This document shows, one piece after another, positions 1 to 14,261 of a stretch of 64,000 nucleotides of DNA. A program made the position numbers and the translations under genes. The notes beneath the pieces were generated by a model that worked only from the letters and a program-made list of their open reading frames with translations, did not search any database and was not told the DNA's origin. Within the stretch, counting starts at the first letter, position 1. The number at the start of each line of letters is the position of its first letter. This stretch comes from Apus apus (Eukaryota; Chordata; Aves; Apodiformes; Apodidae), in the NCBI RefSeq assembly GCF_020740795.1, contig NC_067294.1, forward strand, positions 2,480,001 through 2,544,000, given 5' to 3'.

Positions 1-1514
1 GGGGCAGCTGCTTTTTCAAATGCAAATATCCAGGACATTTAACTGCAGATGAAACAAACCTCAAGTGCTTACTCTTCATTCAAACGTTCTCTCCCCAAAT
101 CCCATTTCCTAAATCCTTGTGCCTTTCAGGTGGCAGCTGATGTAGCAGCTCCTGCTTGCTTTTCTTGGAGGTAACTGGTGATGCTCAGGCTGGGAGCTGC
201 AGCACAGCTCCTGAGAACCAGCCCTGTTTGCTCCTCACCTTCACGTTTGTGGTGGTCCACAAAGCCCAAAAAGGTCAGTTATCTTGGCCCAGATGCCAGA
301 TTAATAAATACCACTTCCAATTAAAAACATGAGAATTACATTGTTGGGACTGATAATGCAACAAGAGAAACCCAGTCAGAGGTAGAATAAGAAATCTTCC
401 AATTCGGTTGTTTTTAAAGGAAAATAGTGAAGTCAATGGAAATCTCAGCAGCCAGGAGGAGGAAAGCAGAACTGACAGCTAAAAATCAACTCCTGTTCTG
501 TTTTTTCAAGACATCAGCAAAGGTTACAACCTGCTGCATGGCAGCTGTGGACACAGCTGTCATTTCAGATTTTATTTTGTAATATCTGCTTTTGAATTAG
601 GCAGACTTCAGAACTGATTAGGAACAGGTTTTTCTTCTGCAAATGCTTATAGCAAGAAATACCTTCTTAAAAAGTCATACAGCCTTATCACCCTTTGACT
701 AGCTCTAGAGGTAAATAAAAAAAAAATCCACCCCCGTAATCACAGCCTTTTTATCTTGGCAGGTCCTACCCAAGTGCTCAGTAGCCTGAATTTTCCTTTG
801 CTATCAATAGTGCTAATAACTAATACTCTGTAATTTTTCAGAACTCCTTTCAAGCCTTTCAGGAACTTACTTGTATGAAATATTAACAGCAAAAAATGTT
901 GTGAAGTACTAATAAATTTGTCTCCCTCCAGTCTCAAACAGAGACAAAGAGCTGTACAGCAAATTTCTCAGGTTCTCTTGAGCTTCAGCATGCTGGTGAG
1001 TTACTCCAATTTAGTTTCTGGTTTGCATGCATGAGCCCCCCATGAATCCTGCATATCTGGCAGCAAAACTGGTCCAAAACCCAAGCAACCCAGACCCTCC
1101 CTGCTTGTTCAAAGTATTGCCTTCTTGCTGCAGGGCACCTTTTCTTCCACAGCTAAAAAAAAAGCCACATCTCCATGCCCAGGCAATGCACCTCCAGTCA
1201 TCAGCAGGCAGTAACAGACCTTCTGTTGCCCATGGACAAATGGGAAAACTCTCAGGTGTCTGCACATTTAATTGAGATTATGGTGGGAATTAATTACAAG
1301 ATTAACAACCCCCTAAAGTGATATGACAGAGCAATACCCATAACTGCAGTTCAGGTTCCACAGGACTATAAGATCATTAAAAAGTGCTATGGAAGTACAT
1401 GGGAATGAAAAGAAAATGACACGTGACACTCTCAGAACAAGATGGTGATCGAGTACTCTGCAGGGACCAAAATTTTCTCATAAGCTCTAAAATGTAAGAG
1501 ATTTCAAAATGTGT

Positions 1515-1560
1515 TAAAAAAAAAAAAAAAAACACCAAAAAAAACCACCACCACACACCA
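1515..1560. repeat. A-rich low-complexity tract
   Basis: A long A run followed by interrupted A and CCA/CAC units. Nothing else is recognisable around it. Confidence 0.8.
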
Positions 1561-2548
1561 GAGATGACTCCCAGGCAGGCAGAACCATGGGAGGGAAGGA
1601 CTCATCAGGTGTGTGAAGAGCTAATCCTGCAGGAGCCGCGACAGGAGCACGCACAATTAAAAAGGCAAATTGCTCATTGTTGGTGTAGGTTGCTGGTTGT
1701 AAATCAGCATGAGTTGTTATACTGCAAAACTGGGGGATAAAAATCTATTTGAGCTCTTCTGTAATAGCCTGGTCTGAGGATTCTTTGTCTAAAAGAACCC
1801 TATTTTGATCTAGTTGCCAAGTGTTCTCAATACAGCCCCTTCATCCAACATTGTGTTGAGAATTTCAGACTGTGAAGAAGGTTTGGGGTGTTATTTCCAT
1901 TGTTCAGTTCTTTTCTTAAGCCTACACAGAGACAACAGCACAGCAAGGGAAGATGGCCCTTCCATACAAAGTGTTAATAAACTTTTAATAAAAAAGCATT
2001 TCTCCAGGCATCAAATCCTGCCCCCACTGAGGACACTGGAGTTTTACCATTAACTTCAGTGGAACGGAGACATAGCCCTCAGCTATAAATTTCATATAAA
2101 TTACATTGCTATTAGGCTTGACTCCCAAAAGAAATTACACTCATACAAGCTCAAATCCAATACTCATGACCTCCAAAACACTTCCAAACATTTTCTGTTT
2201 CGCTTCTTCTCACATGTAGAAGGTTGTGGTTTTTTTCCCTTTAAGCACTACAGCAATTAGGACAAATTACTGAGATTAATTTTTCTTCTTTTAGGCTTAC
2301 ACCAGGAGCTGCATACAGTGGGTCTACTTTAAAAGCACAGCTTTGATCTTTCCACACTTGGAACCCACAGAAACAAGCCCCAGTGCAGTAAGGTGCACAG
2401 ACACAGGGGCACAGCAGTCCCAGAGCTGCACAGGGGAGACCCAGGGCCTCCCTTCTTGAAAACCATTGAGCATATCATCAGCTGGCTTTATATCAAGCTA
2501 AGGTAGCTCCTGCTTCAAGAGAAGCACTCAAAAGCATGGGTTTGGAGA

Positions 2549-2584
2549 AGAACTGAAGTACGTAATAAAACATACTTCAGTTCT
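2549..2584. repeat. Perfect 12-bp inverted repeat with a 12-base loop
   Basis: AGAACTGAAGTA at 2549-2560 is exactly complementary to TACTTCAGTTCT at 2573-2584, separated by 12 bases. Flanking bases do not extend the stem. Confidence 0.85.
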
Positions 2585-5500
2585 GCCTACATGCCAGGAA
2601 GAGCAGGCTCCACCATCCAACACACCTTGACTTCAGCACAAGAAACCTCTTAGGCACCTGATAATTCTGTTGAAACCAACCATGCACAGGCTTCATGAGA
2701 CCAAGGATCATGTCTAGCCTCTCTTGACTAAGCCAAAAAAAAATATTTTAAAATATGTTTTTTTGATTGAATGGAATGCTAGGTCTATCAAACAGGAGAA
2801 GCCAGGAATCACAACCAGGACCTGCCAGGATTGTCCCCCATCTCTCTGATGCTGCCTGGTGAAGAACCAACCTGTCCAGCTCATGGTAGGGAGCAAGCAG
2901 TTTGGGGAGAAATATTTTTTAAATGTTTCCTTCAAGAACTGTTACTTGTAGGCAAATCCTAACACCTGGCAAGCCTAGTATCTCCTTTTACCATAAAAAT
3001 AAAACCTCTGGTCTGCTATTCTGAATTGATATCTAACACCGTCCTCAGAAGATTAGATCTGAAAAGAATGAAAATTAGTTGCCCAGCAATGCAGAACTCA
3101 GCTCTTCACATACAGAATTAAGTTTGCAAAGGGGCATTTCATTTCTTCTGCTTTTTAGATAACCTGCCCCCCTCACCAGCTCCATGTGCTCCCACAGCTG
3201 ATAGTTTCTCAGTGCCCCAACTCCTGGACCCTTGGCAGTTTTCCATCACTCAACAAATTCACCTTTATTCTGGGTCACAGACCAGGTTACACTGACATGC
3301 ACCCGTGAAACCACAGATGGATCAGAACAGCTTTTCCTCTCTCTGCCTCTTGACTCTTGCAGTTGCAATATTTGCATCTGAGCCCTCGGTGGGACCCTCA
3401 GACAAGCAGGACATCCCCTTTGCCCTCACAGTGCCCCCTGCATGCACAGAACAAATAAGAAAACAAGTTGTTTGGGAAAGTTTCTTGCCTACACAGCTCA
3501 AAAACACCAACTGGGGCAACCTGCAGACTCAAACAAAAGCTGAATCCTTGTTTCCCCTCCGAAGACAGCTCTGCTCTCTCATGCAGGACACACCTTTTTG
3601 CGCAATGTGTCCCCAGGGGCTGCGATGATGGGTTAGCCAATTACACAGAGAGAAGAGGGATTTGATGAATGGGTCAGTTTTGGTACACTCTGCACTTTTG
3701 ACTCATAAATTCCACAGAAAACAAGGTAAATGGAGCATAACTTATTAATGAAGAGAGCCCTAAATATCAAATGATCGGCTGTGAATCATCAGCTGGAGTT
3801 GCAGAGCCTTCACACCCCGCTAGTTATGGCACCCTGCAGCGGGTCAGCAGTGGGCCAGTGCCACAGCCTGCTGCCAAGTCTCACCAGATAATCTAAGCAA
3901 CAACACCCTGCTGTATTTAAAGCACAGGACAGCAGGGAGCTTGCCACACCTTCAAACTGTGACCTCTGGAGAGGGTGATCTTGCCAAGCACCACCTTGTC
4001 TCGCAAGCCTGGAAGTACCACTAAGCCTGTGATGCACTGGAATCCTCACGAGGGGCACACGGACACTAAACCTCACCAGAAAGACAGAGGAAATTCAGAC
4101 AACCCCAAAGAGGGACTCCAACAAAGCCTTCACACAGGGAAGAAACTTAGGAGCAAGAGCTTCTAGTACTGCATCACTTCTACCCCTTAACTAATCAGTG
4201 AAAATGGACAATCTTACCAGGTTTGCAGGTCTGCTGATGTCCAGGTTAAGGCTGAAGCACCACAGATTATTCTGAGAGAGCACCTCAAAGCAAAGTAGAG
4301 AACATGAAGGACCTCCATTTTCCACCTTTCAGAAAGCTGTTTTTTTAAAGAGTTGAAAAAGCATGAAAAAAAGAAAGAATGGACAAACAAGGAAAAACCA
4401 TGGATCCAAGTACTTCCACTCAAATTATCCCTACCAGCAGGAGGGTCCCACTGGGTCAATGTGAGCACACACATGTCCACACACCAGCTCCTTACTGCTC
4501 ACCAAGAAGTACCTGATCTGGGCATTTTCCTCTTCACCATTTTAGTTTGAAACAGCCAGCTGGATTCTATGCTGCTTCTTTTATGAGCATCTCCAGATCT
4601 TCCAGAGTTCTCTTTTCTGCTCTTTTCCAATTTACTTTCCTGCTTAAGCATTTGGCTACAACTCTGCCTCCTGGTATTGAGCCCCAGTTACTTGTGTGCT
4701 GTGGAAATACCTTTAAAGAAAGTTTCCTTCACCTGTGTTGACAGGTGTAATGATAGTAAAGAGTGCCTTCTAAACAGCACTGCTTCCTGTATGTGTACAT
4801 CATCTTTTGACTGTTATGCCTCTAAGTTACCCCTCTAAGTTAATTTCTCCTGCAAATGCATCTCTTCTCACAGCAGCATGCATGTTCTCCTCTCTTTCTT
4901 ACTCCTGTGCACATCATGTTGCTCAAATAAACTGCCTGCCACCATTTCAGCTAGCAGGTAGCAATTAAAACATAAAAGCAAAGCAAAGCACCACTTCTTG
5001 ATGCTGTGCCATAGGCAGGAAAGTCAACAGAAACTTACTTTAGCTGGAGTTGATATTTTTCCTGCATTTCTAAAAGACCATTTTTGCTGAAGGCTGTGAA
5101 ACCACCCTCTTATCAGCCACCCATAAGGCTGAACCTACCAGTTAGAGCAAGTTTCTAGAGACCATTAATTCAATCAGAAATAACCAGACAGTTTCTTGCA
5201 ATCTGACTGAAAAAGCAACAACCGGAAAAAAAAGCTACTATTGAAAGAGTAACTTTCTACCAGCAGGATGTGAACTCCTGGCAAAGGGAGCTGGGAAGCA
5301 TCTTCCAAAGTCAACAAGGAAACACAGCTACTGTATTTCCCACTTACGGATAAAAAGGCATATTAGTAACTAACAATTAAAAACACCAAGGACAGACCAG
5401 TGCAAGGAATTCAGAGGTCAGGAGCCATTACCTCTATCTAAAGGAGACACTTCAGTGCCTGATTTAGCTATTTTCATACAACACTGACTTGACCTACATC

Positions 5501-7382
5501 TTCCTGGAGACACTGTCACCACTGAAAGGGAGAAGATTCTACTCGTGTTGTCATCTTCTTGTGAATTTTTCATAAACGGCCTGAGATAATCCATGGTGTT
5601 TACTTAGCGAACATGACAGATAAGCAAGATTTGCTGCTAATTCCCAATATTGATGTGCTGAAAGTGTTTTCTGCTGGAAACATAAGGGAGAAGCATAAGG
5701 CTAAAGCTACCTATCTCCTTGAATAATGTGTACTGTTTACTTTGGTATCCCTTCCCACAGCTGTCCCTGCCTTCAGCAGCATCTCCCTGACAGAAAGGAG
5801 AACAGTGTTAATGCATTAAACTGAACAGGGAGATTACATGGGCTGCCTCTCCCAGACAAAGTGTATTAACTACTGATAAATTCCACTTCTCTTCAAAATG
5901 AGAATTAAAAAGTCACTAGCCAATACCTGCAGAAAACAAATGACATCCCTGGAGCTACCCAGTACCCATGCTTTGTCCACAAATGTCATTGAGAGCAAAG
6001 CCATGAGCAAGAAACTAGATGTTGTGAGCAGCTGTTTGACTTACAGAGGGGAAGCAGAGACAAAGCACCCCCAGACCCTGCCAAGAAACCTCTTTGCACA
6101 TCCCCTCTTTCCCTCAAATCCATCCCTCTTCTCACACCTAAAGGAGAAATGCACTCCTTCAGTGTAAGGCAGAACATCAAGAAGAAAAAAAAAAACCCAG
6201 ACACAACCAAAACCCCAAAACACAACTGATCTCATCAGAAGTGTTCAATCATTTTAAGGATCTCTCCAGAGGTGCTAAATTCTCAGAGATGGCACCAGGG
6301 ACAATGCACCATCTTCCCTCATGCATATTTTGGCGATTTCAGGAGCAGTCAGGTACACCCAAAAATACATCTTCCTGATCTGCTCCAAGGACTGCCTTCA
6401 TTCTTCATTTGTTAAGTCATGTTTAAAACAGAAAAATGCAGATTTCCATGGCAGCAAAGTGCTACCTGGATAGATCCAGGCTGGTGAGAGCTCTCCAAGT
6501 GAGGGAACACGATGCTGCTCCCCGCTCCTTTCCAAGATTGTCAAGGGCTTTGCACAGCACCACTGGACACTCCTGTGCTGGTAAAACACAACAAATTGAC
6601 TTGGAAAATGCAAAATTGTTTTTCCTTCCCTTTTTGTATTTAGAATAATGGCTTTTCGACCAGCCAAATGGGAAACCTTGTTAATGTGTTTCCATGGGCA
6701 AAGCTTGAGAACACTGTAAATTGTCTTGCTTAATGGACTCAGGAATTCAGTTATCCATTCAGAAATTTCAGACCTCTAAGCGAGCCCAAATTAAATGGTT
6801 TAGTCCTCAGGAAGCAGACACAGTCTCACAGCTCTGTGGGTATCATTATTTATGTCTGTTGAATTTGATAGAGCAAAAGCCTTTGGAAGGGAGGAGCACC
6901 CGCATCCACCATCCCTCTGGCAGAAAGGCACGGCCAGCCCTCCTCACCCCGGGGTACCCTACAGGCTCCCCATCCTTCAGGGCTCCACATCATTTCCATC
7001 TGCACAGGAAAAACCAGAAATCAAAAGCACCAGCAGGCTTCTGTGTCTGGCAGAGTGTACCACACCGACCAACAGCCTGAGGGTGTTGTTAAGATATTCA
7101 AAAGAAAAACAACTCGTTAGACCATTTTCCCTGCCACAGGCAGGGGCTGCCCAGAGGGAGGTGGAGGAGGGACAGGGCTGTCCATGCCACCCCACCACCT
7201 CCCATGGCTGCAGGGCCACCAGCCATCACAGGAGTCTGGGGAGGGCAGAGGTGGGGCTGGCTCAGGGGGTCACAGGCACTCACCACCTCCTGTCCTACTG
7301 TTTGCCCAGGGGGGGAAGCCCAGCCTGGCTGAGGGACACACCCCAGCCACACATGTCCCCAGCCCTGGGCAGGATCCCTCAC

Positions 7383-7565
7383 CCACTTCCCTGGGTAGCC
7401 TGTGCCAGGGCCTGACAACTCTTTTGGGGAAGAAATTGCTCCTAATTTCCAACCTAAACCACACCTGGCACAACTTGAGGCCATTTCCTCTTGTCCTATT
7501 GCCTGTTAACTTGGGAGAGGAGACCAATCACCTCCTCACTCCAACTCCCTTTCAAACTGTCTTTC
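7383..7565 (-). mobile_element. CR1 LINE fragment, minus orientation, lacking the extreme 3' end
   Basis: CCACTTCCCTGGGTAGCCTG, TTTCCAACCTAAACCACACC and CAACTTGAGGCCATTTCCTC match the reversed CR1 3' region. The terminal ATTCTATG block is not recognisable; diverged GC-rich sequence takes its place. Open frames of 128-187 codons over this area are by-products. Confidence 0.8.
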
Positions 7566-8691
7566 CAATGAGTGTGCAGCCATGGCCATTCCTGATGGGA
7601 CTGCCTACTGGGACCAGTTTGGATTCTCTCAGCTCTGGCCACATGAGAAGCTGAAGGTATGAACTGGTGTCCAGGGGCAAGGAAGAGCTGCTTCCCAGTC
7701 TTCTAAGTCCCTTAAGCCCCCCTGCATATATGCAGAGACACAAGAGATTTAACATCTCACTCTGTCTTGGTCTCCTCTTGGCCCATCAGGTCCTGGCTGT
7801 GGTTGTGCAGAAAAATCCAACAGAGAGGCTCCAAGCCTGATGCCAACACAAACTCACAGCTGGGACCCAACAAAGAACTAAACCACACTGAAAATACTTA
7901 TTTTCCCTCCTGTGTAACTTAACTGCTCAGAGAGAATTTTTCTTCTCCAAAAATTGAAATGGAGGAAAAAAAATATTTAAAAAAAATCACTCTTAGGATT
8001 AGATCCTGAAAAGCAGATTCCAGCTGGGAGCTCAGGCACCTGTGGAGCAGTAGTTATAAATGAAAGCACTGACATGACTTTAAATACAGCATCATCAGAA
8101 ACTTAATTATACAGCAGCAAGTCTCTAATTGGAAGTCACAGAGCAATATATTGGCTTTGTCATGTGCTTTGACACTCTCCAAACTGCTTTCCCAGGGCTG
8201 TTTGTGTTATCTGTCTGGGGTTTGAACAGTGTTGTTTGTTTGCAGACTGTGGTGGGATTAGCCCTATTTATCTTCATGGGCTTTGTTTCCCTGAGCACGG
8301 GCTCAAGTCTCACAGATTTGTTTCTGTGCACCAGGAAAAGCCTCAGCTTTGCTTCCCCCAGCCCAGAAGCCTTGTGCCAGCCCAAGTAGGGCACCTAGGG
8401 CACCCAAAAACCTCATCACCACATTCAAGCTGGTCCCACCAGCAAGACATGCTTAGAAACACCATTTTTGCTCCAAAGCCTTTCAGTGCTCCAGCCTCTC
8501 CCAGCTTCATGGCACCAGGCTCCTCTTGCCCCTGCAGGAACAGGCTGGATAAGCATTGCCAGAGATTGGCAGGAAGAAAAAGAGGCTGAAGAGAAACAGG
8601 GCATTTAATATCTGCATCACAGGGCCTGGGGAGCTCATTTTTTTTTCCCCCAATTACATTTTTGTGTGCCCACACCCCATCTTGCTTGTTT
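7566..8691. other. No gene seen
   Basis: Non-coding sequence between two CR1 fragments. Overlapping frames of 86-142 codons on both strands near 8.1-8.8 kb lack any recognisable family. Confidence 0.65.
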
Positions 8692-8828
8692 TCATAGATT
8701 TCTGTACTGGTTTGTTTTGGAGGAACCTTAAAGACCATCTCATTCCAGCCCCCTGCCATGGGCAGGGACACCTCCCACTAGACTTGGTTTCTCCAAGCCC
8801 CATCCAACCTGGCCTGGAACATTTTTCA
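8692..8828 (-). mobile_element. CR1-type LINE 3' fragment, minus orientation
   Basis: GGAGGAACCTTAAAGACCAT, CCCCTGCCATGGGCAGGGAC and CCCCATCCAACCTGGCCTGG, in order, match a second CR1 subfamily terminus in reverse. It is short and 5'-truncated. Confidence 0.8.
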
Positions 8829-11319
8829 TTCTACTTTGTTAAAGTTGGTCTTTACAGCTTCTCCACTTTGCCCGCCAAGGGAATGCAGGGCTTCCCAATT
8901 AATGGAAAATAACACTAAGCACTTATGATACGCTTACAGCTCACCCTCTAGTTGCTCAGCCTGATGCATCTCCTGCCTGGGATGTCCTTCCCTCCTCATC
9001 CTCACTCTTTCCCTCACTGCAGGGGTGCCACAGGGTCTCTCCAGCCAGGATCCAGCCATGGCAGCACAGCTCCTGCTCTTCCCGTAGTGCCTGGAGGCAG
9101 GTATCTGCGCTCCAGACTTGGAAGCGGGAGATTACAGAACTGTAATTACTCGAGCTGGAAGCTTCCAGCCCAACTGATTTGTCCTGTCATTTCAAAATCC
9201 ACTCGTTTCCAAACACAGCCAGGAGAGATACAAGCAGGCAGCCCTTTGGCATGGGCCCAGCATGACAAGAGAGATTTTCCATGGCTAAAAAAACCAGATA
9301 ACGGTGAAATTGATGTTACGTCTTCAACCAGGGGCTATGAAAAGCCGAGAATAAACTGGAGATAGCCTGAAGAAACATGACCTTTTCCCTATCATCTATA
9401 ACCCAGAAGGCTGAAATGAGCACCCAATCCAATTAGGTTGTTTTTATTTCCCTAATCTACCAGCAGACAGCCTTTATATTTGCCTGATTTTACAGATTTG
9501 CTCAGGCAGAACTGGCAGCAGGACACACATTCCCCCCCCAGTGGGGAAGGGTTTGATGACAGCCCCACCAGAACCATCACTCTGTTATTGCCTTCCCAGA
9601 CCTCTGCTCATCAGACTCTTCCCTCTTAATTAGATAGATATATTTTCTGTGTCTTCCTAGTGGATTAGGAGGTATTTAAGGCAGGTATCACCTTTTTTTG
9701 AGTGATGATTGTGCAGTATCTAACACAAGCAGAGCCTAACCCTTTGCTCAAGCTCCTAATCATCACGGTAATGACAATATTTCATTTTCGGTTGTAAATT
9801 GAAGAGTCAGTTCTCAATTAACTGGGATAACCAAAGGATAAATACCTAAAGTATGGCAAAAACACAGTTAAAAAAGGCATGTAATTTAAACTGAACACAA
9901 TGTGCTTTTATGGCTTCTTTTTTCTTTAAGCTGCACCTGGCCATCACTGTAATTTTCTGAAACACTGTCATTTTGTGGGAGTAGAAGGCACTGCACTTTG
10001 CTCCCACCTTTTCAGCTCCACTGGTGTTAGCGTCACCAGAAGCTGAAAAGCTTCATCAGCCACCACTGTTGGCAGTGCTGGGTTTCCTCACGTGGCTCAA
10101 AGCCATCTCATCAGCAGGAACCTGGGGCTGGTGCCTTCAGCAGGAGGGCTCATGGCAGCCTGCAACTGCTGAAACTCACTGAAGAGCAATTTTGGATTAT
10201 TTAGCAAATATAAATCAGAACTTAGCTTTGCAAGCAGAGGCTGCAGAATTTGGTTCTGCAGCAAATTCAGGCATGCTCCTGAAAGATCCTCTTCCCATAG
10301 GAGCAGCAGATGAAATAATAGTTTAAGGCAGCTGCTTAAAAAAATAATCAAACCCAAACACACATCCAAGGGGCTTGAACTTCTAACTGACAGGAAGGAA
10401 GAAGAAACCAAGCTAAAACCAAAGTTGTCTTTTTTTTTTGTTTGTGTGGGAGCATGAAGATGAATTCATGTCTGTTCAGGAGCAGCTAACATGAGGAGAT
10501 GTCCAGGTTATTTCATTCTTACCATTCACATCAATTAATTTATATTGCTGCAGCAGCTACAGGAACATTCACAACAAAGATAAGCTGGTGCCTGGTAATA
10601 TTCCCCCTGCCATGACCTAGGAGAGCAGCTGATCTACAGCAGGGAGATAGGCTTCTTCCCACCAACATGAAGTTACCCAGCAATCCTCCACAGCATCTTA
10701 TTTTCATAGCTGAGGTGTCACCGCCTGGGTATCAGCTTCCCAAGGCAGTGGGGTAAAGAAGTGCCTTCTCTGAGTTAAGTCTCCCTCCATTTTCAGGAAC
10801 AAACCCCAGGAGCCTTTAAGCAACATTACAAGCTCATTTACTGCAAGAAAATCTGATCTGTAGCAGAGTCACGAGGTACCAGAGGAGCTGGCTGTCCTCA
10901 TCTGTCAGTGCTGGGAAAACCTTCATCTCATCTCCACACAAAAGGACACCCTGCACACCCGAGTGCTTGGTTCCAGCAGCTTCCCCCTACCCAAGGCAGT
11001 CCAAAGCCAGGTTCTGATATTGCCTTTCACCACCAGACTGGATTGAAACAGCTAATCCCAGATGTCAAGCAGCCTCCTTACAGATGTGCCAAGACCTTTC
11101 TCCTTCCACAAGAGATTTGGGTACCCATTAACTCCTGGGATGGCTGCAGACACTTGTTGTGAGCACACCCTGCTGTGACAGCTGTGACAGGGGACACTGT
11201 CACCCCCTGACCTGGCTTGCAGAGCCCAGGCATTTCCAGGAGTTGCCCGGTTGTGCTGCAGAGGATCAGCAGGTCAAACCTCCCCCCCGCCCAACAGAGC
11301 CCTATTGAAATAAAGTACC

Positions 11320-11620
11320 ATTACAAGTCAAATACACAGACTTCAACAAATCCATATTTGCATAAACCTGTGTTTTCGCTAACTACAAAATGTAATATAA
11401 ACTACTTGGAGGCACTTTCCCCTTTTTGTATTCTTTTAGCAGAGCAAAATACGATTTACATTCTGTTTGCAGGCAAACCAAGTGAGAAGTTTAATTATAA
11501 ATAGCACTTGTAAATATAATCATTTCAGTTGAAGTGTTTGTATAGTGGAAATGAGAGAGACCTTAATAATTATTTCAGTTACAAACCTTAATTAGACCTG
11601 TTTCTCATTCTGGCTCGGGC
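11320..11620. promoter_or_regulatory. Candidate conserved non-coding element (AT-rich)
   Basis: Repeat-free AT-rich sequence with homeobox-like TAAT cores (TTTAATTATAAATAG, TTAATAATTATTTCAG) and an octamer-like ATTTGCAT at 11356. The texture resembles developmental enhancers. This is weak, composition-based evidence. Confidence 0.25.
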
Positions 11621-13559
11621 CCTGTGCAACGCTCTGGTGTAAATCTGCACTTACTCGATGGGGTTGAACGAACCCTCAGGAGGTGCCACCTCCAAAGCCA
11701 CCAGCTGCAGTGACACTGTGGCAAGTCACACCAGCTGAGGAGCTGTTCCCAAATAGATACAAGCCATCCCTAGCAAGAATAAAAATTAGGCCCATTATTT
11801 TTATTTACAGAGAGCTGAAATACACACTTTGTAAGCCAAGTTTGCATTCAGCAGATGAAATATTTGTGTAACTTGCTGCCAAGGTTATGGAAAGGTGGAG
11901 GTGAATGTACATCAATGTTGACAGGTATTATTCTTTTTTCCCCCAGATATATTAACTAGGCTAGATCATCTTCTACAGATAATAGGGTAGAAGATATTGT
12001 CTTTTTGCTGGGCCTAATTGCTCAGACATCAATGAGGTGCTACCAAGTTGGGAAGCACTAATTCTGACCAATCAAGCTACAGCCTTGAGGCCACCAGAAA
12101 CTGCTAGATGATGCAAAGATGAAACTAGAAATTCAAGATGACATCTAAGAGGCAAGACTACTCCATGATAAAAAGCTGAAAACATTTCCATCACTAGAGT
12201 TTATTTTACTACATCTACTGCTCCAAGACTTGGCCATCCAAGGGGAATTGAAGTGCAAATGACAGAAGAGAACAGAAAAAAAACACGTGGCTTTGTACAA
12301 CTAGCTCTTTTTAAAAATTGTGTGGTTTGATCTGGTTTTGAGAGTCCATTCCTGCTCTTTGGGTGAAGCCCTCCATTTGCCATCACCATTCCATGTATAA
12401 TAATGAATGCAATATCATAGACAGAATTATGCTGACATCAGGCTGAGAATAAGTAGAAACAGCATTTATATTAATTCACTTTAAAAATAAGAAGCTTTTT
12501 TTTATGATACTGTCCCTTGTCATTGAGAACAAAGATGAAAGATGCTAAAAATAAAAAAAATCTGAGTAAAAGCCAAACATAATCTTTACAGCCCATTACA
12601 GGCTTCAGACACAAGCTGTGGGAGAGCCTGCCTGCCTTGACTCACACATCCATACAAACTTGCCCTGGGCAAGTAACTGCTGTGAGGTCCCACTTTGGTC
12701 TTCAAAGCATCATTGAAAACTCACAAGAGATGGATGGAAACTCCAAAAGATTAATTTTTAAAAAAAGTCTAGGAATTCCACCAGGTTTATTGTTAATTTC
12801 ATTAATTTCTTTCCAGGGCTCAAGCCCTCCTGAAAATCCAGCTAAGCAAGTATCTTCACCTGAGAGTACCCAGGTACTTCAGAATTCCAAACCTTTATCC
12901 TTTTCCCTAATGAAACCATTAGTGAGGGAAGGCAGACCAGGAGACAAAGCATCACAGGCTATAGCTAGATAGCCCAAATAACATGGGGTAACAGAGGTTT
13001 GTACCCCCCTGGCACAAGTGCTGTCCTAACTTTAGCTAGTCCGTATGTCAGGGAGCAGCAAGTCCCTGGAGGCTCCTCTCAGTCTCCTCTGAAGTGCTGG
13101 AACCATACACAGCTTAACCACCAGCAGCCCTGGTAACGTTCATAAGCTAAAGTAAAAACCCCACCCTAAGCAAAGCCTTGGGAACCTCTTCCTTGATTTT
13201 AAAGGGAGATCTTTTAGACCCACACCTGAAGACTTGAGGTGCACAGATTGTTTGCATCATGCTAAAGCTACACCATCCTGAACAGCACATGGAAGAGCAT
13301 TAAAGATGCAGAGAGTCAGAGACACACCAGGATTCCACAAGATCTTAAATACCTCATAAAAGCTCCCAGCAGCTTCAGATACACATTTCTGCTTTAGAAC
13401 ACAGAAAGCACAGGAGTCAAATACTCCGAAATTAAAAAGAAACATTGTTTCTGTCCATTAGCCTAATATATTTACTAAGTAGCCAGACGGGGACAGTAGA
13501 GCTAAACAAACAGAGAGATGTTTTGATGTGCTGATTTGTAAGCTAGGAAAAAAAAAAAC

Positions 13560-14190
13560 CTACCATGCAGCTATTACCCAGTTGCTTAACTGAGGTGAGA
13601 AACCTCATCTTTTTATTAAGAAAAAAGGAAAGCAATTACAACTTTGACATGAAACAATTTATCCCACACTTGGTGTTTTTTTTCCTCTTTGCCAGTTTAA
13701 CGCCTCAAAATTATTTATCTTATTATTTATCTCTATGTTTGCTTTTAAAAGACGTGGTTTTGTGCCTTGAAGCCGCTTCATTCATTAGCTCTCTGGAGTT
13801 CATGTCCTATTTAATTATGTTTTAATCTTTACTGTTGTTAATTTGCATTTCATTTCCAGTTGTAGTAAAAAAAAACACTAACAAAAGTGTTATTGTAAAT
13901 ATTAATACAAGCCAACTGATAATCATCCAAGAAAGTATTTTGCAGCAACAACAATTACGTGTGTCTAAGGCAGAAAATAGCAGTTTAAGTACCCAGAGAC
14001 AAAACACTATGTTGAGGGCACGGTACCTCCTCAGAAGCACAGACAAAACAGCACTTTTATTTAACAACAACTTGCTTAAAACATAAACTCTCTGGAAAAA
14101 GAGCAAGAGGTGTTTGGTAACGCGGTGTCTGAAGCCCATCGGAAGTTGCTTTATCCTTACCACAGCATCTGTTAAGTGCAAGTAACAAGT
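13560..14190. promoter_or_regulatory. Candidate conserved non-coding element (AT-rich)
   Basis: About 600 bases of repeat-free AT-rich sequence with TAATT cores and an ATTTGCAT octamer-like site near 13845. No coding exon is supported. Regulatory function is only inferred from texture. Confidence 0.2.
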
Positions 14191-14239
14191 TCACTAATAC
14201 CATGACCACAACACTGACCTGCAGACACTCAGAAAACAC

Positions 14240-14261
14240 CAAACAAACAAACAAACAAAAA
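14240..14261. repeat. Short (CAAA)n microsatellite
   Basis: Five CAAA units in a row, the last extended by further A. Confidence 0.85.

Larger units (their letters stand above)
1..7382. other. No gene seen (intergenic or intronic)
   Basis: All open frames here are short (up to about 120 codons), overlap one another on both strands and show no domain. Only the A-rich tract at 1.5 kb and the inverted repeat at 2.55 kb were noted. Confidence 0.7.

Noticed and set aside
3305-3628. 107-codon plus frame beginning with a signal-peptide-like stretch (FSTL4 first-exon candidate)
   Set aside because: It is on the opposite strand to that expected for FSTL4, and the sequence after the hydrophobic stretch does not resemble the follistatin-like family.
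6852-7484. Open frames of 187 (plus) and 128 (minus) codons
   Set aside because: They overlap each other and a CR1 fragment, are Pro/Ser/His-rich, and show no family resemblance.
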